A DNA stretch of 64,000 bases, taken from positions 8,426,501 through 8,490,500 of the forward strand of contig NZ_CP030047.1 in the NCBI RefSeq assembly GCF_015291625.1. The letters run 5' to 3'. Positions 50,652-59,145 of the stretch are shown piece after piece. Both the position numbers and the translations under genes were made by a program. The notes under the pieces are model-generated. The model did no database searches. It was given only the letters and a program-made list of their open reading frames with translations, and had not been told where the DNA came from. Origin of the DNA: Bradyrhizobium sp. CCBAU 53421. Lineage in GTDB: Bacteria; Pseudomonadota; Alphaproteobacteria; Rhizobiales; Xanthobacteraceae. Positions within the stretch are counted from its first letter, which is position 1, and each line of letters starts with the position of its first letter.

Positions 50652-50688
50652 ATTGGCCGGGCGCGCGAGCGACCCGGCCAATTTTTTG
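50652..50688 (+). terminator. Terminator/attenuator between precursor and cyclodehydratase
   Basis: ATTGGCCGGG/CCCGGCCAAT stem with an 11-base loop, then TTTTTG. Lies 35 bp after the precursor stop and 55 bp before the YcaO gene; partial read-through would make much precursor and little enzyme. Confidence 0.88.
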
Positions 50689-50743
50689 CTTTCATTGCGC
50701 ATTCGCCGCGCCTGGCTGATCAGCTTGCCGATGGTGGGCGAGT

Positions 50744-53110
50744 GTGATCCAAATTGTTCGAAGAATGCCGGTGGCCGACGCGGCGCACAAGTCGTGCGAT
50801 GCCAATGGTCCGCCCCGCGCCGGCGATCGGAAGCGACAGCAACAGGATCAGCGTGCTGACCCGATGACAGTCAATGGCAAGAGCCGCGCTGCGAGGCAGA
50901 GCCGCAAGGGCATTTTGCGATTCGCGCCGAACTTCACCGCTTATGCGATTCCTCCCGATGTGGTCTGCCTCTACTCCGAGAACCGCAAATTCTTCCTGCA
51001 CGGTGATCTCTATTGTGCGGTGGCCGCGGCGATCGGCAAAAATGGCAAGGCTGCGCCAGAGCTCGTTCGCCAGCTCTCAAAGAGTTTTCCAGCCGAAAAG
51101 ATCGAGGAAGCGATCGGGCGGCTGCTGGAGCGCCGATATGTCGTAAGCGGAGCGCCGCGCGCGTTCGCGGGCGCCGTCGATGGATATTGGGCGAGTCTCG
51201 GCCTCCCCCCCGAGGTCGCCGAACGGAATCTCCGCGATTGCCCCGTGCGGGTCGAAGCGATCGATGTCAAAGGCGCCAAGGAACTTGCCGCGGCCTTGAG
51301 CAAGCTCGGCGTTCGGATCACCAAGCGGTCGCCCAAGCTCACGGTCACGCTGGCGAACGACTATCTCGACCGGCGGCTCGCCGAATTGAACGGACAGCGG
51401 TTTGGCGATGGGACGCCCTGGCTGCTGGCACAGCCGTCCGGCGTGTTTCCGCTGGTGGGACCTGTGTTCAAGCCGGGCGAGAGCGCCTGCTGGACTTGCC
51501 TGTTCGACCGCATGATCCGCAATCGGGAGATCAAGGGATTCCTCGATCGCGGACCGGCGCAAGTGGTCGCCGTATCGCCCCTGGTCGGCGACACCGTAGG
51601 ACAGATCGGCATCCACTTCGCTGCTGTTGAAATCGCGAAAGCGATTGCCTCGGGATTTCGCACCGATCTGCGGGATCACATCGCAAGCTTCGACCTAACC
51701 GGCGCCGTCATTGCCAAGCATTACGTCGCGCGGCGCCCGCAGTGCCCTACCTGCGGCAGCAGGAAGCTGCAGAGTCCGCGCCGTGCGGCAGCGCCGATCG
51801 AGATCGCGGAGGGCGGAAAGCTCGTCATGACCAGCGGCGGTTACCGTGCCGTGACATCGCGAGCCACCGTAGCACGGTTCCGCAAGCACGTCAGTCCGCT
51901 GACCGGCGTCGTCTCGCGGCTCGAGCGGATCGAGGCCGATCTGCCGATGAACACGAACTTTTTCGCTTACCACAATTTCTCTGCGCCGGCCTGGAACGTC
52001 GACCAGCTCAGATCCGGATTGAGCGGCGGCAGCTTCGGCAAGGGCTCCACAGCCGAGCAGGGCGAGGCCAGCGCGTTGATGGAGGCGATCGAGCGCTATT
52101 CGGGCATTTTCCAGGGGGACGAGATCAGGACGAAGCGTCGCTTTGTCGATTTCGCGACCGGTGACGCCCTCCTTCCTAACGATGTGCAGCTTTTCAGCGA
52201 CGCGCAGTTTCAAAACAGGCATACCCCGCGGCCGGACGATTCACATCTGGTGCCTGAACCGCTCGATCCTTCGACCAAGACAGAGTGGTCGCCGGTCTGG
52301 TCGTTACGCGACAGGCGTTTCAAACATTTTCCAACCGGTCTCTTGTACTTCTTCTATGGCGGCTTCCACACGGATTCCAACGGATGCGCGGCCGGCAACA
52401 CCCGGGAGGAAGCCATCGTTCAAGGCTTCCTCGAACTGGTCGAACGCGATGCCTACGCGATCTGGTGGTACAACCGGCTGCAACGTGCCGAAGTCGACCT
52501 CACGCAATTCGAGGATCCCTATGTGCGCGACCTGCAAGCCCAGCTTGCCGACGCGGGGCGCAGGCTCTGGGTGCTCGACATCACCAGCGATCTCGGCATC
52601 CCCTCTTACGTGGCGATCACCCATTGGATACAGAACGGACACGAAAATATCGAGTTCGGTTCCGGCTCGCATTTCGATCGCCGCATAGCCCTGCTGCGTT
52701 CCCTCACCGAGCTGACCCAGTTCATGTCGATCGGCATGATGGGCGGCGGAGGTGGCGAGAAGCCCACGCTCGACGGTATCACGCCGCTGCGACTGAACGA
52801 TTATCCGTTCCTGATCCCCAGCGACAATCCGATCGTGCCGTCGGCGCCGAGCCTCAAGGTTCACGACAATGCGCGCGACCAGGTCAATGCCTGCATCGAG
52901 ATTGCCACCGGCGCGGGATATGATTTCCTCGTGCTCGACCAGACGCGGCCCGATGTCCAGGTGCCCGTCGTCAGAGTGCTCGTTCCGGGGTTGCGGCATT
53001 TCTATCGCCGCTTCGCGCCCGGCCGGCTCTACGATGTTCCGGTGAAGCTCGGATTGCTGAATCGTCCGCGACTGGAAAGCGAACTTACGCCGTTCCTTCC
53101 ACACACCTGA
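50744..53110 (+). CDS. TOMM cyclodehydratase, fused E1-like and YcaO domains
   Basis: 788 residues from GTG 50744; ATGs at 50765 and 50864 are alternative starts, and the last gives about 748 residues. The N-terminal half is the ocin-ThiF/E1-like partner, with zinc ligands in CWTC (about 248) and CPTC (about 333). The C-terminal YcaO domain (about 350-788) has GKGSTAEQGEASALMEAIER (ATP/Mg-binding) and SNGCAAGNTREEAIVQGFLE. It ends FLPHT rather than a PxPxP tail. This type couples ATP use to backbone cyclodehydration of Cys, Ser or Thr into azolines. Its substrate is the upstream peptide, by context. Followed by the SagB-like gene after 11 bp. Confidence 0.93.
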   Translation: MIQIVRRMPVADAAHKSCDANGPPRAGDRKRQQQDQRADPMTVNGKSRAARQSRKGILRFAPNFTAYAIPPDVVCLYSENRKFFLHGDLYCAVAAAIGKNGKAAPELVRQLSKSFPAEKIEEAIGRLLERRYVVSGAPRAFAGAVDGYWASLGLPPEVAERNLRDCPVRVEAIDVKGAKELAAALSKLGVRITKRSPKLTVTLANDYLDRRLAELNGQRFGDGTPWLLAQPSGVFPLVGPVFKPGESACWTCLFDRMIRNREIKGFLDRGPAQVVAVSPLVGDTVGQIGIHFAAVEIAKAIASGFRTDLRDHIASFDLTGAVIAKHYVARRPQCPTCGSRKLQSPRRAAAPIEIAEGGKLVMTSGGYRAVTSRATVARFRKHVSPLTGVVSRLERIEADLPMNTNFFAYHNFSAPAWNVDQLRSGLSGGSFGKGSTAEQGEASALMEAIERYSGIFQGDEIRTKRRFVDFATGDALLPNDVQLFSDAQFQNRHTPRPDDSHLVPEPLDPSTKTEWSPVWSLRDRRFKHFPTGLLYFFYGGFHTDSNGCAAGNTREEAIVQGFLELVERDAYAIWWYNRLQRAEVDLTQFEDPYVRDLQAQLADAGRRLWVLDITSDLGIPSYVAITHWIQNGHENIEFGSGSHFDRRIALLRSLTELTQFMSIGMMGGGGGEKPTLDGITPLRLNDYPFLIPSDNPIVPSAPSLKVHDNARDQVNACIEIATGAGYDFLVLDQTRPDVQVPVVRVLVPGLRHFYRRFAPGRLYDVPVKLGLLNRPRLESELTPFLPHT

Positions 53111-53121
53111 AGGCTGGCTCG

Positions 53122-54573
53122 TTGCGCAACTTCCGGAAAATGCCGGTCAGGAAGATCGCACCCGTCATCGCCGCCCGATTGAACGGTCGTTGTTCCCTTT
53201 ACATGGAGGCGGACGGAAGCATCGCTGCTGGCTTGGGCGGCTATTCGATCAATCTGGGACAATTCAGCGCGGCAGCGGTCGACCGTGCGGGACATCTCAC
53301 CAGCGGCCTTCCGCTCGCGTCCTTTGCCGGCAAGGGCGTCCTCGCGAGGCAGGTTCATGCCCTCGTGCGGCGACTGGCAGGACAGGGGCTTCTCGAGTAC
53401 CGCTTATCCTTTGACGAGCAGGACCTCGTGGTCATCGAGCCGCAGCTCGCCGAATACTGGCCACAACGCGCAAAGCTGGGGAACGGTGATACCATTGTGT
53501 TGTCGCGCTTCGCCTATCTGCGCCGGCGCGGCAGCGAGATGGTGCTGGAATCACCGCGCGCCGGCGCGCTGTTTCGGATTTTCGATCCCGCCATCGCTGC
53601 CACCCTCGCGGCCCTGTCGCGGCCTCAGAAGATCGGCAAGCTTCGCCGCCATGCGGCCTCCGCGCACCTCGATCTGCTCGGATTGCTGCTCGACAGCCAG
53701 ATGCTGATCAAGCTCAATGCGAAAGACGGCGACGGCCTTCGGGTGAATGAAGGCGACGGCAATCTCGTTCTCTGGGATTTCCACGATCTCGTGTTTCACA
53801 CGCGCAGCACGGAGGGCCGGCACGCCAATCCAGTTGGCGGCGCGTTCACCCATGCGGGCGTCGTTCCACCGCTGCCCGCGGTGCGCCCGCCTTGGCCCGG
53901 CAAAAAGATCGACCTCGGCAAATTCTCCACGTCAGGATCGATCTCGCACTTCGCGAAGCTGCTGCGCGAACGCCATTCAATACGAGATTTCGACGACCAG
54001 CATCCGGTCACGCTCGCCGAGCTCGCACAGTTTCTCGGGACGACAGCCCGCGTGCTGTCGGAATGGAAGATCGGCGCAGGTTCTGACGGTGGTCCAGAGG
54101 TCACCTACAGCGCAAGACCCTATCCGTCGGCAGGCGGCGCGTATGAGCTGGAATTATACTTGGCGGTCTTGAACTGCGAGGAGCTTGCGCCCGGCCTTTA
54201 CCACTATGACGCGGGCAGCCACGCGCTTGTCGCGATCGACACCTCCGCCCAACAGCTCCAGGCGCTTGCTACGGCGGCCGTGCTTGCCATGGACGCGTCC
54301 GGCCCACCGCAGGTCTTGATCACGATCGCCGCGCGCTTTGGGCGGATCTCCTGGAAATACAGCTCAATCGCGTATTCGCTGATCCTGAAGGACGTCGGCA
54401 GCGTGATCCAGACGCTCTACCTGACGGCGACCGACATGGGCCTTGGCGGCTGCGCAATCGGCACCTGCAACATCGATCTGTTTGCAAAAATGACGGGGCT
54501 CGAATTCCATGTGGAGGGCCCGGTCGGTCAATTCGCGCTCGGGCGCGGCAGGAAACCGGCAATCCCTGGCTAG
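53122..54573 (+). CDS. SagB-type azoline dehydrogenase (McbC-like)
   Basis: 483 residues; TTG at 53122 with GAAGG 8 bases upstream, ATG at 53143 alternative. The N-terminal 270 residues form the extra domain seen in SagB-type proteins. The nitroreductase-fold C-terminal part has LRERHSIRDFDDQHPVTLAELAQFL, YPSAGGAYELELYLAV, LLLDSQ earlier and SLILKDVGSVIQTLYLTATDMGLGGCAIG; FMN binding is expected. It oxidises azolines to azoles, thus thiazoles on this Cys-rich peptide. Tightly linked to the YcaO gene. Confidence 0.93.
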   Translation: MRNFRKMPVRKIAPVIAARLNGRCSLYMEADGSIAAGLGGYSINLGQFSAAAVDRAGHLTSGLPLASFAGKGVLARQVHALVRRLAGQGLLEYRLSFDEQDLVVIEPQLAEYWPQRAKLGNGDTIVLSRFAYLRRRGSEMVLESPRAGALFRIFDPAIAATLAALSRPQKIGKLRRHAASAHLDLLGLLLDSQMLIKLNAKDGDGLRVNEGDGNLVLWDFHDLVFHTRSTEGRHANPVGGAFTHAGVVPPLPAVRPPWPGKKIDLGKFSTSGSISHFAKLLRERHSIRDFDDQHPVTLAELAQFLGTTARVLSEWKIGAGSDGGPEVTYSARPYPSAGGAYELELYLAVLNCEELAPGLYHYDAGSHALVAIDTSAQQLQALATAAVLAMDASGPPQVLITIAARFGRISWKYSSIAYSLILKDVGSVIQTLYLTATDMGLGGCAIGTCNIDLFAKMTGLEFHVEGPVGQFALGRGRKPAIPG

Positions 54574-55196
54574 AGGGACGTCTTTCGAATCTCTACGGCC
54601 TGGACCGAACGCGAAACGGTGCCCAGGGGCGGGATCGAACCATCCGGCTTCGCCCTGCGGGCTACGCCGGGACGAGCGTTCGTGCGGATGGCTTGTTGGC
54701 TACGGCAGCACTGAGCTGGATGGTGCCCAGGGAGGGAATCATACGGAACCACCGACATGACGAACCGCTGTTTGTCCTTCGTATGGTGGCGTGAGTGCTT
54801 CGCATGATGGCGGAGGTTCGCGGAGATGAGGGAATGGTCTTGTCTTGGCCGATCGGCAAGCCTCCAGGGCGGCCTTTATCGACAGTGCCGCAACGGCCAA
54901 ATCGGAGAAGCCGATAACGTCCGGGATTGGGCGGCAGCAAGCCGGAACTATCTCCGTAGACAGATCAGGAACGGAATGCCTAGGCACGACTTAGATTCAT
55001 GAGATCGTCGCTCGCCGTCAACTACACGGCGCATGTCGCGGATAGCCAGAGGTCCTACAGCTGGACCCGCGTGTTCTCAAATACAAGCGCTCGCGCAGAT
55101 AGTCAAAAGTTCCGGTCTCCAGTTCCATTGAATGAGCAGCCGTGCTCGCAGACGGCGGGAGGGCAGGCGCTTTTCTCTGCCAAAGGAGACTTCGCT
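54574..55196. other. Intergenic region right of the TOMM locus
   Basis: 623 bp. Holds the right flanking repeat (54616-54750) and no convincing gene; an 82-residue minus frame at 54739-54987 was judged doubtful. Confidence 0.5.
54616..54750. repeat. Right flanking repeat of the TOMM locus, tRNA-3'-end-like
   Basis: GGTGCCCAGGGGCGGGATCGAACC (first 20 bases tRNA-like on the minus strand) and, 100 bp on, a second GGTGCCCAGGGAGGGAATC. The stretch GTTGGCTACGGCAGCACTGAGCTGG matches the left copy at 48866-48970. Together they bracket the 5.7-kb TOMM block. Confidence 0.55.
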
Positions 55197-55367
55197 ATGC
55201 CCGACCGCATTGACATAGACCACAAGCACTGCCGAGCGATTCTTAGAGTCATTGGGCAGCAACTGCGCGCGTCGCTGAAGCTTGAGCCGGAACAACCGGA
55301 GAGTCTCAGAGCGCAAATCGAACGGCTTCGGGAATTGGAGGAAGGCTCACCAAATCGTTCCCGTTGA
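55197..55367 (+). CDS. Small hypothetical protein, 56 residues
   Basis: AAAGGAG box eight bases before the ATG at 55197. MPDRIDIDHKHCRAILRVIGQQLRASLKLEPEQPESLRAQIERLRELEE: two amphipathic helices, no cysteine pair or signal. Unknown family; the ribosome binding site is the main support. Confidence 0.6.
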   Translation: MPDRIDIDHKHCRAILRVIGQQLRASLKLEPEQPESLRAQIERLRELEEGSPNRSR

Positions 55368-55669
55368 CGAGCGTGGTGAAAGGGCCGCTGAAGCCGGTTC
55401 TTTTCAGATTGTCCCGTCAAAATGAAAAGAGTGATCTCCGCCAGGAAATTGACGCTCAAAAAGAGGGACCGTCCCCTATGGGTCGAGCGGCAATGCTCTG
55501 GCTGATCGTGTGATTTCCGCTTGACCGTCAGACGCTGACATCCGCCCTTATGGACACACACCTTAGTTCAAAGAACCGCCATCGGTCGGCACCACACCTC
55601 ACTGCGCTTCGGCACGTTTCCACACCGTTTGCAAAATCATTCCAGATGGCGTTCGCGGATTCGCGAATT
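55368..55669. other. Intergenic region
   Basis: 302 bp, no gene, repeat or strong hairpin seen. Confidence 0.4.
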
Positions 55670-56140
55670 TCATTTCGCTAGCATCGAGAGACCCGATGAG
55701 TGAATAGGCCCGTCAAGAAGATTGGGAAAGTTGATCTTTTGGGAAAGATTGATCCTTCGAGAGAAACCGATGCGGCTTCGAACGGGGGCCGACAGCGTGA
55801 TCGATCTCTCAGCCACCGATAGACGCCATAGGACCGTGCGTCGATGGCGTAAGTAGATACTCGTCAGGTTCCAGAGTCGGGTCAAATCGGAAAGTATGCG
55901 TGGTCGCCGCGTTACAGCGCTGTCGATCCATCTAAGTTCTCCCGAAAGCCGAACGGCGATCTGCCATACATCCAGGCTTGCGGTGCGATTCCGGGAAGTG
56001 GCGAGCTCAAGTTGGAGTACTCGATTTCGGGCTTCCGCCATGGCCAGTTCGGTTTGTGCCCGAAGCTCCACGCTGCGGTCGATAGCGCGCTGAGCGCCGT
56101 CGAATAGCTCCAAGGACTGTTCACTGAGTGGCTCGGCCAT
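55670..56140 (-). CDS. Hypothetical protein, 156 residues
   Basis: ATG at 56140 with a GGGGAGT box. The N-terminal 60 residues (EQSLELFDGAQRAIDRSVELRAQTELAMAEARNRVLQL) form a clear helical coil. The C-terminal part is Arg-rich and irregular, as if the original stop was lost or a frameshift extended it. No family recognised. Confidence 0.55.
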   Translation of the reverse strand: MAEPLSEQSLELFDGAQRAIDRSVELRAQTELAMAEARNRVLQLELATSRNRTASLDVWQIAVRLSGELRWIDSAVTRRPRILSDLTRLWNLTSIYLRHRRTVLWRLSVAERSITLSAPVRSRIGFSRRINLSQKINFPNLLDGPIHSSGLSMLAK

Positions 56141-56432
56141 GGCGCACTCCCCTTGCTATGTAGGCGGAGCACAACGGTCTCTCAGCCACCGACGCCCACG
56201 GGACAAGCCTTGGCCGGTGACGAGCAGAAAACTACTCCATGTCGCCTCGGTGGGAAAGGCTTTGGCGAACCGAAACTGCCAGTGCTTCGGCCCCGACGGA
56301 AACCAGACAACAGTCCAACATCTCCCAGGCGGTGCCGGATGCAGGAGACGGGCTAGCAGCTAGCCACAAGAGCCGCGTCATCGCGATCCAGCCGTCGCAC
56401 GCTCCGTGATACGGCGAACGAGTAGAAGTGTT

Positions 56433-56681
56433 TCAGCAACCGCGGCAGATATTCTTTATCTTGGCAGCTGTCCGAGCTTCTTCTGCTGCAAACGGGTCTT
56501 TGTATAGAGGCCGCCCTGCGTCGCTTTCAACGATTGCAGGCTTTTCTATTTTCGGCGGATAGGCCGCGTCGTAGCAAGCCAGGCGTTCGGTCGTGCCTCC
56601 GATGGCGCGACAGTCCGGCCCCTTAGCGATGGCGCCTTGCGCACATGTAAACAAAACAAACATTGCAATAATACTTCGCAT
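56433..56681 (-). CDS. Small exported protein with RLACYD motif
   Basis: 82 residues; AGGAAA box. Signal peptide MRSIIAMFVLFTCAQGAIA, then CRAIGGTTERLACYDAAYPPK, the TERLACYD motif seen in many small alphaproteobacterial exported proteins of unknown role. C-terminal CRGC gives four cysteines in all, likely disulfide-bonded in the periplasm. Confidence 0.75.
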   Translation of the reverse strand: MRSIIAMFVLFTCAQGAIAKGPDCRAIGGTTERLACYDAAYPPKIEKPAIVESDAGRPLYKDPFAAEEARTAAKIKNICRGC

Positions 56682-56734
56682 CGATTTCCTCGTTACCCAT
56701 ATGGTCTATTGGCGCATGATGACGGAACCAGAAT

Positions 56735-56980
56735 CTAGTTCCAGGAATACCACTCCCATCCGACACCTTCCGAGAGGAGCCAACGGGCATAAAATGTCAC
56801 TTGTCCTGTCGTAGGCTCCTGCAGTGATCCTTGCGCCACCGTCTCGCTCAAATCGAGAGTTTGCCGCCATGCTACGATCTTTCGGCTCGGCCGCCGCCGC
56901 AATTGCTTCGATCTTTTTCGATTTAGGCAGAACGCACGCCAGTCTTCATTGCTGAAGAAGCAGTGACGCAAAATAGACAT
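56735..56980 (-). CDS. Small hypothetical protein, 81 residues
   Basis: ATG at 56980 overlaps the stop of the upstream gene (TGATG), suggesting coupling. MSILRHCFFSNEDWRAFCLNRKRSKQL, basic middle and aromatic end GVGWEWYSWN. No family. The overlap is the main support. Confidence 0.45.
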   Translation of the reverse strand: MSILRHCFFSNEDWRAFCLNRKRSKQLRRRPSRKIVAWRQTLDLSETVAQGSLQEPTTGQVTFYARWLLSEGVGWEWYSWN

Positions 56981-57231
56981 CAAGGCATCGAGTCGAATTC
57001 AGCCGGCACCCTACCTGCTCGAAAGAACACAGTCGGCTGGTCGTCGTAGTCGCCCGTCTCGGTATCCGAGCTTGTCGAGAAGGCAACGACGCCCGCCTTG
57101 CTCATGGCAAGCCTTTCGGCAGTTCGACGCGCACTTTCCTCGCTCCGGCACGCAATTGGCGCATCGGCCTTTAACTGATCGCCTTTCGCAGGGTCAAAGG
57201 ATTGAACGAGAAAGTGCGTCTGGCGCGACAT
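56980..57231 (-). CDS. Small hypothetical protein, 83 residues
   Basis: MSRQTHFLVQSFDPAKGDQLKADAPIACRSEESARRTAERLAMSKAGVVAFS, then TGDYDDQPTVFFRAGRVPAEF. The layout (beta strand, helix with SEESARRTAERLA, beta strand ending in VVAFS, then FFRAGRVP) recalls small proteins widespread in Bradyrhizobium. Function unknown. A perfect 17-bp tandem repeat sits directly upstream. Confidence 0.7.
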   Translation of the reverse strand: MSRQTHFLVQSFDPAKGDQLKADAPIACRSEESARRTAERLAMSKAGVVAFSTSSDTETGDYDDQPTVFFRAGRVPAEFDSMP

Positions 57232-57239
57232 CGTGACCG

Positions 57240-57273
57240 CTCTTCAGGACCGTCGTCTCTTCAGGACCGTCGT
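57240..57273. repeat. Perfect 17-bp tandem duplication
   Basis: CTCTTCAGGACCGTCGT occurs twice in a row 8 bp upstream of the start of the 83-residue gene, thus in its leader. Confidence 0.85.
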
Positions 57274-57502
57274 CCATATTCTACCGACCAGCTATGCATG
57301 TCCTGACGCGCAGTCTCGATCCGACCAATTGAGCTCAGATTGACGCACCTGCGATTCGTCACGTTTCGGCTTCATCGGTTGCCGTCGCGGGTGCCTCCGC
57401 TTCGTTGGCGCACAGAATCGAGCCGGCGTCATCCGCACCTCATGAAGCACGAATGGCAATCTCGGGTCGCGCAATCCTTGACCCGGCTTGCTGGTACGCT
57501 CG

Positions 57503-57874
57503 TCAACTCTTTGTCGTTGCGTTTGCGAGCTCCGTTTCGATCCCGGTGGCACAAGCCTTTGCGAACGAGTAATCCATGCTGGTGGATGCCACATTCTTCA
57601 CGAATTCGCTGACGACGTTCTCTTTGGAGTAAGCGCTTGCCGCCTTGAATTTGGCGAGAGCGCCGTCCGCGGCTGTGAACTGAGCGACGCAAAGCGGTAC
57701 CAGAACGGACATCCGGCCGCTGGTCTCCGCCGCGCTGCGCATGATTCTAGCGCTTTCCCCTGTGACCCAACCGCCCCAGATAAATCCAATCGCCATGGTC
57801 GCCACCGCGCCGAAGGCAATCCCCTGAAGGAAGCGGGTCCGTGCCTCGCCTTGCAAGATTGCAGGAAGTTTCAT
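57503..57874 (-). CDS. Single-helix membrane protein, hypothetical
   Basis: 123 residues from the ATG at 57874. MKLPAILQGEARTRFLQGIAFGAVATMAIGFIWGGWVTG holds one membrane helix (residues 17-37); the rest is a periplasmic helical domain with two cysteines (VPLCVAQF, AKACATGIE). A known type of Bradyrhizobium hypothetical, present in several paralogues; role unknown. Confidence 0.75.
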   Translation of the reverse strand: MKLPAILQGEARTRFLQGIAFGAVATMAIGFIWGGWVTGESARIMRSAAETSGRMSVLVPLCVAQFTAADGALAKFKAASAYSKENVVSEFVKNVASTSMDYSFAKACATGIETELANATTKS

Positions 57875-58133
57875 GAAGGTCGCCTTTCTTGAGCGCGCGC
57901 AGAGACGCACCTGCGACGCTGGCGCGCTGTGATAAACACAATGTTATGATTGCGCCTTCCGATGGCACGTGAGCTGCTGCTGAGCAGCTTCGAGGTGAGC
58001 ATTTTGCTAACCTGTACAGGGACGCTATATGGCTAGCTTGATGGTGTAAAGGGCGTTCTGCTCTGCGGCGGGCTGCGCACGCAGATTGTCACTCGTGTCG
58101 TGAACGCTACTGGAGAGGGATTGCGACAGTTGG

Positions 58134-58343
58134 CTACTTCCACTGCTTATCGGATAAAGTCCTCGACGATTGGCCCGCTTTGCGAAGCACGATGTGGCAT
58201 GCCCCGTCACCGCCGGTCAGCGCGACGACCATCCCGACGAAACACTCCTCCGCAGTGTGCAATTCGCGAAGAATAGCGTTGGCCCGCTTGTCGCTCATTC
58301 GCGGCAGCAACATCACGGTATTAGCACCTGACATTTCGAGCAC
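58134..58343 (-). CDS. Small hypothetical protein, 69 residues
   Basis: MLEMSGANTVMLLPRMSDKRANAILRELHTAEECFVGMVVALTGGDGACHIV. Mixed alpha/beta, no family. Overlaps the upstream zinc-ribbon gene by 31 bp, consistent with a compact operon. Confidence 0.5.
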   Translation of the reverse strand: MLEMSGANTVMLLPRMSDKRANAILRELHTAEECFVGMVVALTGGDGACHIVLRKAGQSSRTLSDKQWK

Positions 58344-58519
58344 TGAAAGCTGCTGGTCTCCGGATCAATGCAGGCAAACCCGGCCGGCACATGATCGGCG
58401 CGTGTAGCGATGTCCCCCCTCACATAGGCGTAGCCATCCGCCTGTGAGAGACGTGCCACGTCGAGCCTCCCACAACGTGGACACTCAAGGTCTACGGTCC
58501 ATTCGTCGCGCGTGGTCAT
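58313..58519 (-). CDS. Small zinc-ribbon protein
   Basis: 68 residues. CPRCG at 14-18 and CSKC near the C-terminus make a zinc ribbon (LECPRCGRLDVARLSQADGY ... SSFQCSKCQVLIP). Overlaps the next genes on both sides by a few bases. Function unknown. Confidence 0.65.
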   Translation of the reverse strand: MTTRDEWTVDLECPRCGRLDVARLSQADGYAYVRGDIATRADHVPAGFACIDPETSSFQCSKCQVLIP

Positions 58520-58710
58520 TCGCTGCTTTTTGGGACGGAACCACGCGACCCCAGCTCATCGGCCTGGCCAGAATCAATGAATTCCTGGGCCTGCGCCTTG
58601 TTGGCGAAGGTGATGAGTCCATTGCCGACTACACCACCCTCAAGCAGTTCGGCCACTGCGTATTTGCCGCCAATGGAGGGGCAAGTCGTCCAGCCGATGC
58701 GGTTTTTCAT
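58516..58710 (-). CDS. Small hypothetical protein, 64 residues
   Basis: MKNRIGWTTCPSIGGKYAVAELLEGGVVGNGLITFANKAQAQEFIDSGQADEL. Small alpha/beta unit, stop overlapping the ATG of the zinc-ribbon gene. First of a three-gene run. Unknown family. Confidence 0.5.
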   Translation of the reverse strand: MKNRIGWTTCPSIGGKYAVAELLEGGVVGNGLITFANKAQAQEFIDSGQADELGSRGSVPKSSE

Positions 58711-58899
58711 TCGTCGAGTATGCGCCCTGGCCGGTCAACATACCAGCCCGAACCTCACCACAACCCGAACTGACCCATCGTCCAAGATTGAGGAATGCTT
58801 GGAAGTCCGCTAGCTTGGCAACCATCACCGATCCGACCTGGGCATTTTCCGGTGACAGAGAGACGCTACAGCGCTCCCGCCTTATTCGGGAGCAATTGC

Positions 58900-59145
58900 A
58901 TGTGTAGGTACTTTTTCGATCAGCGCGAAGGTGACGAGATGATCCCCGACGAACAGGGGATAGATCTCGTTTCGCTGGAGGCTATGCATCACGAAGCAAC
59001 CTTGGCGCTGGCACACTTGGCCAAGGATGAAGTTCGACGCTGCACTATCGATGCTCCTGCCCGCCGTCTTGCAATCAACGTTCGTGACGAAGATGGACCG
59101 GTCTTACGGGCGACGTTCACCTTCGAGATTAGACGTTTCCAGTGA
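58900..59145 (+). CDS. DUF6894-like small protein
   Basis: 81 residues from the ATG at 58900 with GGGAG. MCRYFFDQREGDEMIPDEQGIDLVSLEAMHHEATLALAHLAKDEVRR fits the family pattern Y-F-D...D-G-x-D-L..A...A...L. A second member lies at 61318-61554 in the opposite direction. Function unknown. Confidence 0.8.
   Translation: MCRYFFDQREGDEMIPDEQGIDLVSLEAMHHEATLALAHLAKDEVRRCTIDAPARRLAINVRDEDGPVLRATFTFEIRRFQ

Noticed and set aside
50412..50747. Arg/Leu-rich frame (RRRQRLRRLQGLRR) over the precursor core
   Set aside because: Out-of-frame reading of the GGC/TGC repeats; the Cys/Gly frame has the leader, promoter and ribosome binding site.
54739..54987. 82-residue minus-strand frame right of the TOMM locus
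   Set aside because: No ribosome binding site or family, and it overlaps the tRNA-like repeat.
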